Source of the DNA: Immersiella caudata
Lineage: Eukaryota > Ascomycota > Sordariomycetes > Sordariales > Lasiosphaeriaceae
DNA length: 64,000 bases
Direction of reading: 5' to 3'
Assembly: GCA_030512335.1 (NCBI GenBank)
Contig: JAULSU010000001.1
Location: 8,060,001 to 8,124,000, forward strand
The translations under genes were made by a program, and so were the position numbers. The stretch's first letter is position 1; every line of letters begins with the position of its first letter. The notes beneath the pieces are model-generated. The model searched no databases. It worked only from the letters and a program-made list of their open reading frames with translations, and was not told the origin of the DNA. Of this stretch, positions 30,974 to 40,789 are shown piece after piece.

Positions 30974-32620
30974 TTACACTGGTCTCCAAGCCACTCGCAC
31001 TTGGCACATCTCATTGGTACAGATATCCGGTTTCATACAGTTGGCTGCCGTGTAAGAGAATTCAATCCTGTTACCACCGCTCCCAGTCAGTCGCACTGAC
31101 TTCTGGATTGGGATACCAAAATAGCGTAGCTCTTTCAGCGCCCAAGGGATGCAGTCCTCAGCTTCCATATCCAGAGCGGAAATTAGGTGTGAGACCTTGG
31201 CCGGATCGTACTTGGAAAGATCAACTATTGTGCCAAAGAGATACCCAGGGCGGCTGTTCCAACCGAAACAGGCAAACAGCAGTGACACGCCAAAATCAAG
31301 TCCGCCAACATGAAGTTTCCCCCCTATTTTCAAAGAGCACCACCCATCGTGGGTTCTTTCAGTGCTAAAGAATACCGAGTCTTGACCATCGCGGTGGCTT
31401 GCTGGAGCTGCGTGATAAGCGTTCAGCCCAGCAGGCAAGCAGATTTGTATGGCAGAAACTCGCTTGTCGATTATGCGTCGACTCAACGACTGCTCAGCAT
31501 CAGCATCCTCCCATCCCAAATCGGAGAGCTCCCGGGGCATATAAATCGTTCTAGCCCTAAGGTACGATTCTGGGTCCTGCTTAATGGCGAATAGGCGCTC
31601 CGGATGGTGCCGGATGAACAGATCGGGGCCGCATTTCCTGAGATAAATGCCAATACTCTCATGTTGAGCTGGGTGAAGACAGCAATCGAGACGGAGGACA
31701 TAGCAGCCCCCCCTCTCTAGCTCAAAGAACAAAAGGCGAGCCGGCATTTGGATACCGAGATTTGTTGTTGAGAAGCCGTAGTGAGAGTGTATCTCCTTGG
31801 ACCTCGCTATTTGCTGGCAGCCGGCGAAGCTCTTGGGCGAGGGGGCAAGGACGCCTGAGTATTCGCATTGGTTCCGGTCGTTTTCATCCGGAACTGCTGT
31901 CCAAGCGAATATACTAAGGTCGTGGCTGTCCTTGATGATTTCCTCCTGCAGACGCCTAAATGCCCTAGCACCCTCACCATATATCGGCGGCATGTTGATA
32001 TTGAAGATACCCAGTAAGCAGTAGCTGAGGTCCTCCAGCTTCGTTGTTTGCCTCCCAGACGCCCACGACATTCTTACTGCGACTGGAATGGAACCCAGGG
32101 AAACCTGATGAGCAAGAACAGCTGGGCTGATGCCTGTGGTTTGTGACAGCTGGGGCAAGAGGTCTTTTTCTGCCCCCCTCAATCCCCAATCTCGATCAAA
32201 GAACTGGATCTTGCGAGGCGCAACCAGTTCCTGCAACGTCCAGCCACGAGTAAACCACCGGCAATGACGCAGAGATGTCGATGTGTCGTTTGAAGGGTCG
32301 AGGTCGGACAGATAGACGTAGCAGATGGCTGAGTCCTTATACCACTGAAACATAGAATTAATGGCCTCAGATAGCTCAGCGCTGCTGGTTTTGTCGATGC
32401 AGCACGTATCCACCCACACGAACTCCAGCCCGTCTCTAGCGGCTTGCTTGCAGGCCATTTCGATCTTTGAGTATCCTTTTTTCCTGCTGGCTTGCCCGCT
32501 CAGCATATCCTGATATGTGACCTCTGCATCCTCCCACGTATGAGAAAGAATCCCATATGGTGGTACTCTGTAGCCCACCTGCTCAACAACAGTGAGGTTC
32601 GACGTTGCAATAAGGCGCAT
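30974..32620 (-). CDS. HET-domain heterokaryon incompatibility protein
   Basis: Intronless, 548 aa from the ATG at 32620. The frame is open 41 codons further upstream to an ATG at 32743, but MRLIATSNLTVVEQ is the usual HET start. HET-domain hallmarks in order are YGILSHTWEDAEVTYQDM, KIEMACKQAARDGLEFVWVD, TCCIDKTSSAELSEAINSMF, WYKDSAICYVYLSDL, CRWFTRGWTLQELVAPRKI, FDRDWGLRG and ISPAVL, then RMSWASGRQTTKLEDLSYCL and LGIFNINMPPIYGEGARAF. The C-terminal 300 residues are the variable part seen in HET-D/E-like proteins without NACHT or WD repeats. HET proteins induce cell death when activated. The partner gene is not evident nearby. Confidence 0.93.
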   Translation of the reverse strand: MRLIATSNLTVVEQVGYRVPPYGILSHTWEDAEVTYQDMLSGQASRKKGYSKIEMACKQAARDGLEFVWVDTCCIDKTSSAELSEAINSMFQWYKDSAICYVYLSDLDPSNDTSTSLRHCRWFTRGWTLQELVAPRKIQFFDRDWGLRGAEKDLLPQLSQTTGISPAVLAHQVSLGSIPVAVRMSWASGRQTTKLEDLSYCLLGIFNINMPPIYGEGARAFRRLQEEIIKDSHDLSIFAWTAVPDENDRNQCEYSGVLAPSPKSFAGCQQIARSKEIHSHYGFSTTNLGIQMPARLLFFELERGGCYVLRLDCCLHPAQHESIGIYLRKCGPDLFIRHHPERLFAIKQDPESYLRARTIYMPRELSDLGWEDADAEQSLSRRIIDKRVSAIQICLPAGLNAYHAAPASHRDGQDSVFFSTERTHDGWCSLKIGGKLHVGGLDFGVSLLFACFGWNSRPGYLFGTIVDLSKYDPAKVSHLISALDMEAEDCIPWALKELRYFGIPIQKSVRLTGSGGNRIEFSYTAANCMKPDICTNEMCQVRVAWRPV

Positions 32621-33290
32621 ACCGCTGCTTATCAGGGCTCGCGGGCCGTCGGGTGTGTTTAATGTGTCAAAGGTAAGGTAGCTGGGCAAGGTGCATGTAA
32701 TCGTAGGTACGATCCACGATGGCTGAGGTGTTGGGTAAGGCAAGGGAGTAAAGACACAATCGCCAGGAAGCTAACAATGTGCTTTCGCTTGCCCGTGCGT
32801 GTGGAAAATACCAGTCGTGAAAATTTGACGGTGCCCAGCTTCAGTTTGTGCGACCGGCATCTTGACAATGGAACCTATCAGAGACGCAATGGTAAACTCC
32901 AAAACAGGCAGCCATTTTCAATATTTGAGCAGTATCTCCACCTAAACTTTTCAGCCAATCACACCAATTACTCAAATCGGAATCCCAGGGAAGTGCATCT
33001 TTGGGCATCAGCAGCAGTTTCAGCTCCGTTAGCCTTCTGGTACGAATTCTTGGAAATCACTATTCTTGCCAAGCCCAGTGAGTCACAGGCCAACAGTACA
33101 TTATCAAACCTCAAGACTCGGCGCTGCTGGTGAGTTCACAAAACTCTGCACATTTAGCACTCATTTTTTGCTCAACCTGCCTTTCCAGACCGTGTAGACA
33201 CTGATGCCGCAACATCAAAGTAGGTAAACTCTAAGTTCCTTACTCTACACTTTCACCAAGGTAATAGAACAAATTAACAAGTTATCGTTA
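32621..33290. other. Intergenic, no gene seen
   Basis: Upstream flank of the HET gene; the short plus-strand frame 32777-33133 shows no domain. Confidence 0.4.
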
Positions 33291-33309
33291 GATGGGTGGC
33301 GACGACACT

Positions 33310-33403
33310 GAAAGACGGTTGGTGACACCGTTGGTGACACCGTTGGTGATACCGTTGGCGACACCTTTGGCGACACCGTTGGCGACACCGTTGGCGAATC
33401 GAA
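33310..33403. repeat. 12-bp minisatellite (GTTGGYGACACC), about eight units
   Basis: Units alternate GTTGGTGACACC, GTTGGTGATACC, TTTGGCGACACC and GTTGGCGACACC. On the minus strand it reads as a VSPT repeat. The units differ by single transitions. Confidence 0.85.
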
Positions 33404-34700
33404 AGCGTCGAAGATTTGGTCAAGAGTCCACCGCAAGTTGGACTTGGATTTGCGTTCGTCCCCTGCCTCCTACAGCAACCTGTATATCGACCAGTAGCCT
33501 AACATCTATCAAGTGTTCTTGCAGGCAAATTGCTGGAGACTTTGTTCGTGCAGAGTGTTCAAGGTGCAACAAAGAACGCTGTTATAATTGCGAGGTTACT
33601 CATACCCGCTACGCGTTCAGGTCTTTGCCGGGCAGGTTTTTGCGGTGTTTTTTTAAATCTTAGACGAAAGGCTTAACTGTCAAAGGGGTTTCACCGGAGT
33701 GAAGAATCACTGCAAGATGTGTAAGATTCACACCAGCGCAAGCGCCCACAGCGGCCTGGCCTGCTTGGCCGACTCCTTGTTGACCGGGCCGTCGGCGTCG
33801 GCGAACTTGCCATCCGCGAGGTCGATAAGGTGCTCATCCAAGCCTCGGATGACGGCATCGACGTCGCCTAGGGCGTACTCACGGCTGTAGCGGGAGAACC
33901 GGTCGTTCCACGTTGCAAGACAGTGGACTTCTTTTACCTAGCGGAGGTTTTCCTGTTATTTTTCCGAGAGAATATGCTTAAACTCACCCATCTCCTAAAG
34001 GGCGAGGAGGGTCTCGATACTCTCGATAGCCTTGTGAAACTCATTATCTTCATTTACCGTTCGCGCGTCCTCCACACGGTAGGACTAACCAAATTCCTTG
34101 GTGGCGGCTTGGATGGGGTCGAGGAAGTCCTCCTGCCCTAAGTGCTGTATCCCATTCGCCACGGGAGCCCGTCTGAGCCGCTCCAAATACCTAGCTGCAG
34201 GCGGGCCTCGTTGTAGTCGTCAGCATTCACAGCGGTCTTCCACGCAAACAGGGACGCATTCCAGCTTCGTCTCCACTCCAGCTACTCCCGGTAGTGCAGA
34301 GCCTTATCGGAGTTGGTGAGGAAGGCCCCAAACTCGCCCTCCGCTATCTCTTTGTACTGCGACATGAACTCCAGCGCGGGGTCGAGCTGGTTCGCATCTA
34401 CGTACTATGATATATGGTGGCATAACTGCAACGCAGATGTTCCTCCGCAAACTTCTCGGAAGCCTCATTCCCCGGCCTGAAGAGGAGGTTCCTGAAGAGC
34501 TGCCTCCATTTCTCCTTGTGGTTGCGTATGTTCTTGGTGAAGTGCTCGCCCCTTTTGCCGTTCGTAGCCGGACTTTCCCATGCCTGACCCATGAGCCGAG
34601 GCGTTTCGAGCTCCGGTGTCCACCGGCCTAAATCGCCGGAAGCGAGAGGCTCAATCATGGCGCGTCTCTTATCGATCTTTTGAAGGCCAGGAGGCTTTAT
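33404..34700 (-). pseudogene. Degenerate coding remnant, unrecognised
   Basis: On the minus strand several open stretches follow one another with stops and frame changes. One at 34658-34398 includes KRGEHFTKNIRNHKEKWRQL and RPGNEASEKFAEEHLRC. A second, about 34390-34150, reads LDPALEFMSQYKEIAEGEF and AVNADDYNEARLQ. A third at about 33910-33700 includes DRFSRYSREYALGDVDAVIR. Amphipathic helical composition suggests a Gag-like or other helical protein, but no family is identifiable. No LTR or reverse transcriptase is seen beside it. Confidence 0.35.
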
Positions 34701-36125
34701 TTCCTATTTTTCGTAGAATCGGTCTCTGATGTAGTTCCTTAACTGTCGGTAGGGGTTTTCCAACCGGCTCGCGAGGGTCTGGTTTTTCTGTATAGTTACT
34801 AGGCTGAAGGTCTGGCAAGCCTTAGGACACATCCATCGGTGCAGGAATAAGAATACATTTAGCGCATGTACTGGTACATTCTAGGACATCCCATCGTTTA
34901 ATGGTATACTGTGAGACATCAAATTAGTACTGTCCCAAATTTCGAGCTAGGGTGCCATATACTCTCCTATCGGTGCTGGTATATCATGTACCATCTAAAA
35001 TTCCGAGCTGGGGTTTTATATACCACCCCAGGGCATATATTAGTATATTCTAAGCCAAAATTCAAGACTGCGATCCATGATTCTGTTACAACCAGTACCT
35101 ATTAACAGGGTTGATAGGGTCGTAGAGTTGGGGTTAGGTCAGGAGTCCCGAGTATGTTCGGGGTCACAGACCAAAGGATAAGAGAAGTAGGAGGGCTAAC
35201 ACAGAAGTAAGTCCTCACAGACGGGGGTTCACCAAGTCAACGGTCGCATGCAACAATAATACACAGTAGCACACAGGGTGACTGCGCGGTAGTGCACAAC
35301 TGAATAGGTTTAATTGATAAAGCGAATACTTGCGTGAGGAACCAGAAGGATTCCTCACACCATCGTGGGCACGATGATGGCTATCTATACTACAGTGTTC
35401 CTAAGGACCCGAAGTATCCCCCCGTCCGGGTTCACCCTAGCTCAGGGAAAAATCAGGAGAAGTTCAGGATAAATCAGCCACAGCTCACCCCAGCTCAGGA
35501 CGACGAACAAAAAAAGGAAATTTCATGCGCCCAGATTCGTCGCAGGAAACTAGGCTGTTTACACTGCTTTCAGAACGGCGACCTCGGTCATGAGTTTGCT
35601 CAGGGAAGCTACGGCACAATATCGTCGAGTCGGCGAAAAGCTGCGAATGCCTGTCTTCCTTCAAGCTTGAAACGCCCAGCGACTTGGAGTACAAAGTGTT
35701 CCCTGGAGGTGTCAGTCAGGGGTTGCTGTGGGTGTTCAGGGGGTTGCCGGCCTACCATTCCTGTCGCCAGCCTACAGAGAAACACCGGGGAGCAGACCGG
35801 ATGCAACAGAATCAGCATAAACCTGACCGATAATCTCTGAAGCCATCTTGGGGGTACGGTGAACGGCGGTGAGTAGTGAGGGGTATCAGTGGGCCACAGC
35901 CTCCTATTTATGCTGGTGGTGAATGACGGTGAGTCGCCGACTGCGACCTGCCACGAATATTAGCGAACGAGTTGTCGACTCCGCAGAGTTTATGTGAGCG
36001 TACAGATGGGAGGGATACGCGATCCTCAGTGCGGGGTTTCGAGATTGTCCCCTGTGGTTAGGTACTGCCCTGGCCCATCCCCGATCGCGCCAAGCCCGGC
36101 TCCTCCGATGGCTCTGCCAGTTCTG
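34701..36125. repeat. Repeat-rich non-coding block
   Basis: 34850-35060 contains a decayed tandem repeat of about 64 bp: the phrases AAATTTCGAGCTAGGGTGCC and AAAATTCCGAGCTGGGGTTT mark successive units, and ATATACTC/ATATACCAC recur at matching places. 35430-35560 is related in inverted orientation to 30055-30190, sharing GCCCAGATTCGTCGCA and repeated GCTCA words. The 168-aa frame at 35334-35840 crosses these repeats and is not credible as a gene. Confidence 0.5.
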
Positions 36126-38145
36126 TTACAAGTTCAGATTTGACAAAAGACCGTCAAGTGTGATGCGGTCTGTGTTGGTGTTGGAGTCGTTACGCTTCTT
36201 GTCCGTCGCTTTCTCCACCAGCATTCGTCGCACGTCGAGGTACACTCGCGTCTTCATCTGATCCATCACACTGCGCCAAAATGCCTTCTCCTGCTCCACG
36301 TCGCTTCCTTCCCGCACACGGACATCTGGCGGTCTCCAGTGCAGATACGTGTTGGGGTGGCCGTCCCGGAATCGCACGGGGGTGGCGATGATGGTGAAGT
36401 AATATTGGCAAAGACGGCATATGGGTTTGCTCGTGCCTATGTACCTCCAGTTGCTGAAGAATCGAGCCTCCTGAAGACCTCCAGGCGTCCGCGAAAGCCA
36501 GTCGTGCAGTAGAACCTCTGCATGGACGATGGGTTCAATCTTTCGCTTCCATTGTTTTTCCAACATCCCATCAAGGTTGAATGGTTGTAGGTCCGTCGCG
36601 TGCTGCCTCAGCATCTCGAGTTGCGCTTCCGATGCGTGCGGCGTGCGTTTGATGATAGACTCAACGGTTTCGGGGGTGATCCTCGTGGCGCTGGCTGGAT
36701 ACGGCTCGCTAGAGGGTAGGAAGTCGACGTCGAAATCGCCGAACAGCTCTGTATCTCCCCATATGTGATGAGCGCTTATGAGCGTTTCGACATCATATTG
36801 GTATGAAAGTAAGCGACCGATGACGTGTTGGAGGTTTGACCAGGACTCAGCGGTGCCCAGCCGTTCCGACGTAGCCGCTTGTTTCTCGATGAAGTGCTGG
36901 ATGGGAAGCGTTCGATACTCTTGAACGGTTTGAATGCATTGGATTGTGGACGTAACGACTGTTCCCAATGAGCTTCCAATTAGTTTTGGGCGAGGGGATG
37001 AAGGGGGAATGTGAGGAACTGACATTCGTCACTGTTGCGGCCTGCTTCTTTGGTGTCGGGTATCGCTTGAAGAAGTCTCTCTAGGGCTCGAGCGGCCGTC
37101 CTAACTGAATGGAGGGTCAGTATCCACATCCCGAACGTTTGCTATGAGCGACATACAGTCCTGAGGGGCGGTCTCGCCCTCGCATGACTTGATGCATGAC
37201 TTCAGCTCCTTGGAAAGTGCGGAGAGGTAGCCCTGCACTCTCGCTGTGTTGGCCGCCAGAACTTGACGAAGAAGGCGGATGTTCAGGACCGGGTCGGGGA
37301 CCCGTGTCTCCGATTGCAAGTTCTCCCGCAGAAGATTCAGGATGGCGATCAGGTCCTGTCTCGTCTTGTTGAGATCTGCTCGTGTCCGACGGTTGGAAGC
37401 GAACAGATAGAGAACTCGGCCATTTTCGTCAACAAGCACCGCAAGGGCGGTTACCGTGTCTCCCTTGGGACGGTAGTCGCAAATGTGGGCCAGCTTGTTG
37501 ACGAAGGTCTGGAATCTCCCCTCTGCTCGTTGGTTTGGGTTCGGTGGGGCTTCGGCAGCCTTTGGGTCGGCGCGTCGACTGCACGTCTCGTGGATGCTTT
37601 CCAACAGCACCAGGGGTGGAAAAAAGTTTCGCATCTTTGTCTGCTGCTTCCCGTCCAAGGGCACAGCAGGGACATCTTCACGGACTAAAGACGTGTGTCA
37701 ATGATCAGCTCGCAGACGGGATTGAGGTGGGCCTTACCCATTGCGCCAGAGTCTTGGACCTTGTGCTGGAGCTCGCGTCGCCTCGCGTTCAGATTCGGAA
37801 GACTTTGGACGGAATCAAAGGAGACCGCTGATGCCGCAACCTTTCCATCATGTGTCTGCTGTGATAGCTTCTGAGCCAGAACAACGCATGCGGGATGTCT
37901 ACCATCCACTGCAGCCCCAATTGGTCTGTCGAACTGACCGAAAGATGGCATCGCGGAGCGCCTTGGCGTGCCCAATCACAGGGTCGCAACATCTGCCGTG
38001 CAACCCCCAAAAAGCGAAGCTCATGGTAGACCTCCCGCAGAATCAGACGGCTGACGTCAGCAAGTTGGGCAGAAAATGGGCGGACCCCACTGAATGAGTG
38101 CTGGAGGCAGTAGCGGCTCCTCCCTAAACGCTCCCAAATAAGCAT
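36126..38145 (-). CDS. OTT_1508-like deaminase family protein, multi-exon or decaying
   Basis: The best-preserved part is 37025-36126. It contains a zinc-deaminase core: HAEVLLHDWL (His-Ala-Glu) then NWRYIGTSKPICRLCQYYF, the C-x2-C pair. SWSNLQHVIGRLLSYQYDVETL precedes it. Upstream, 37684-37101 holds FVNKLAHICDYRPKGDTVTA and GRVLYLFASNRR. A sound intron (37685-37737, GTAAGG ... TTTAG) joins that exon to 37738 and upstream sequence (GAAVDGRHPACVVLAQKLSQ; further up FSAQLADVSRLILREVYHEL). The joins near 38000 and between 37101 and 37025 need frame changes that no good splice site explains, so frameshift decay is likely. This fungal family is predicted from its HAE...CxxC motif; its substrate is unknown. 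Confidence 0.6.
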
Positions 38146-38431
38146 CGCGCTCCGGGCCGCCCCATTTCCCCGTCAGACCTCTCGCGTTTCAATTTGGACG
38201 ACCGCCTCTCCCCCGCTAAACACACCATCTCGTCGCATGAGAGTCTCCACACGCTCGCCGCCAGGATGAAGTCTGGGATCCGAGGTGAGTAACCATGACG
38301 GCGTCGCGGCGTGCATCAAACGTGTCGCTGATATTGGATTGCGCAGATTGCACCCCGGAGCCCCCGTGGGACAGTGGCCCATTTGCCGACGAAGGATTAG
38401 CGTCGCTTCGTCGTGAGACTCCTTTGCCGCT
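38146..38431. other. Short intergenic segment
   Basis: Separates the deaminase-like gene from the divergent C2H2 gene; nothing recognised. Confidence 0.3.
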
Positions 38432-38722
38432 TTGCCACGCCCCGCGATGTTGCTGACCTGTGGTCAAGACTGTAGCACCCCCGAGGGGCCAACCATCAAT
38501 CCTTTGGCCACTCTGCTGCCGGAGAATTGGAGCCAGGGAGATGTCAGGTCTTTCGAAGAGACAGATGACGACTTTGGGGACATGCCTGAGACGCCCGACT
38601 CGCAGCCCCTGCCTGTGGGCCGCGAGTACGGCGCCCAGGCAGACTGGGTCACATTCAACCCACCAGAGACATCTGAGCTGGAGGGGCTTCTGGTCTCCGA
38701 GAACCAAGTTACGCCGCTTTAG
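38432..38722 (+). other. In-frame upstream extension of the C2H2 gene ending in TAG
   Basis: 97 codons including the stop, acidic and proline-rich like a transcription-factor N-terminus (SFEETDDDFGDMPETPDSQP), in exactly the frame of the finger exon. The stop codon TAG is directly followed by SVDSRLQLG. Compatible with a CAG-to-TAG nonsense change. Confidence 0.45.
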
Positions 38723-38725
38723 TCG

Positions 38726-39365
38726 GTGGACTCGCGACTCCAGCTGGGGAGCTTCTGCTCCCTTCCGCAGCAGTCCGGTTCTTTGGATGATCAGTCCCAA
38801 GAGTTCTGTTTTGTTTTGACAACCCCTGAGAGTTTTTCACAGCCCGTTGATTCCTGTTTGTCTTTTTACCCAGCAATGGCTACCGATTCCACGCCGCCCC
38901 CCGGCAACCCGCCGAGGATTTTCCGCCGAACCCGTTTCGGCCAACCGTTCGCTTGTCCTCATGATTCCTGCACCGAGGTTTTCTCACGCCCGTGCGATCT
39001 CAAGTACGTTAGCCTTCATTTTCCCATCCATGTCTCGCTCGCTAACATCATGTCGCAGAAAGCATGAGAAGAAGCATACGAAACCTTACGGCTGCGAGCT
39101 ATGCCCACGGCGCTTCTATCAGAAACGGGACCTCAAGAAGCATTCACGAACCCACTTCGGTGGCCCCCTATGGCCGTGCCCCTTTGACGGATGCGAGGGC
39201 AAGTTTACCGTCGACGACAACCTTGTTCGCCACATCAAGCGGGCACACAACAAAGTGGTGAAGAAGTCGTCGTTGAGGCCCTCTTTGGATTCAGGGCCGG
39301 ACTCACAGCCACTCCCATCAACTATGTTGATGGGAGATCATGTGGAGGACCGATCTCTCAGGTGA
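38726..39365 (+). CDS. Three-finger C2H2 zinc-finger protein
   Basis: Two exons: 38726-39003 and 39059-39365, totalling 585 nt for 194 aa. The intron (55 bp, GTACGT donor, GCTAACA branch) splits the first finger. Fingers: CPHDSCTEVFSRPCDLKKHE; CELCPRRFYQKRDLKKHSRT; CPFDGCEGKFTVDDNLVRHI, each C2H2 with TFIIIA-like spacing. The same frame extends upstream from 38432 (MPRPAMLLTCGQDCSTPEG ... SENQVTPL) but is cut by TAG at 38720-38722. So either translation starts at MDSRLQLG (38726) or the gene has acquired a stop. A nuclear DNA-binding role is inferred; the targets are unknown. Confidence 0.78.
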
Positions 39366-40624
39366 TCGAGGGAGAATTGTAGAAGGAAACAGCAGATCGA
39401 AGCCTAGGGGCATCGTACCAAGCGGGAACCACCTCAAATGAACTCGGCCACATCTTGTGGGCGAAGCGGCAACAGCTCAAATGACTGACTGTTCGTATTT
39501 ATTCGCAGCGAACTCTTTTTTTGTATTGGCTTGGAAGTATTTCGTTTGTTCTTTACTGTCCTCGAATCTGCACGTTCGTATTTTCTTTCCTGTAGTCGTT
39601 AGTCAATCCACACGTGTTTCTTGGAGCAAAACCTCAGCTTCTCTTTGCCTTGCCATTGCAATCGTCGTTGTAGATATCGCGGAGCTGCAATTGAATGATC
39701 AATATCCCGTCGTCGATCCCACAGGGTATTTTCGGGAAACATCCTCGACAACTCGCTGCCGCTCTTTTCTGTGTCTCTTTAAGCTCTTGAGTAGGGCCAT
39801 CATAGTAATTGCAAGTTTGGTTGGAAGTGAACTGAGGGGGAAATGCATGCTATTTCGCTGTAGTTTGACGTTTGGAGGGACAACAGCAACTGCTTGCCAA
39901 AGGGGGCCCTGCTCCAGAAATCGCAATGGGAATTCACAACGTGGAAAACAGCATACAAATGATGCAGATGTGTGTTGAGGTTGTCTATTCTGTGCAGATC
40001 ATCAAACTCAATAGTCTATGAAGCTTTTGACCGCTTGACCAAGCCGGGCTATCAATCACCCTTCAAGACCGGACATGTATACCCAACGACGCCGCAGAGC
40101 GTGGCCGAGACTGTGGAGAAAGCACTACGTCAGCGTGAGGTCCAGTTCCCACCGACCGCGATGTGTGATCTCACCAGCTGCCGCCTGGACAGGCCTGCTC
40201 TTCCCCGATTGTAGATACATGCTGCATTCTTTTTCCTGACTCTACGCTTCCTCTATCCCACCATCACGCTCGACAGCAATATCCCATCACCTCACAAGTC
40301 ACGATATCTCCTTGTACCGAGTCTGCCTCTTACCGTTGCTCCGGTCGGAGTTGCGTCTTCTTCCTCTGTATACCTCCTCCATTAGTGTGAAGGCCAGGTG
40401 GTGGACAAGAATTCCCAAGACAAGGCGACTCAAAAGTGAGACCTTATCCATTCTAGGCGTCTTCCCCCAAAAGTCGACGCGCCATGCAAATTACATTATG
40501 GCAACGTTCCGGCCCCAATTCAGAGGACTTTCCCAAAGATATGAAGAGGGAAACTCTGCCAGCCGTCGATATAATCGACACCGAAAAGAAGTATTTGGTC
40601 GCGCTGGTCGTGGGTCAGATCTGC

Positions 40625-40789
40625 GGCCACATGATTACGTTGGACGCTCACTACAACTTGAAGCAAGCCGAGGCAGATGCTTCGGCTGTTCAGCTGCAAC
40701 ATCACAAAGATGAAGCATTCCTTCAGATTGTGAAATCCTTCCTGCGACCACATAATTACGTTAAACGCTCACCATAACTTGAAGCAAGT
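40625..40789 (+). repeat. Pair of 45-bp direct repeats, 119 bp apart
   Basis: GGCCACATGATTACGTTGGA... at about 40625-40668 recurs at about 40745-40788 as GACCACATAATTACGTTAAA.... All differences I see are transitions, five of six of the G-to-A or C-to-T type. Confidence 0.7.

Noticed and set aside
35087..36130. Possible solo LTR bounded by TGTTACA words
   Set aside because: The two words are direct rather than inverted and flanking bases do not match.
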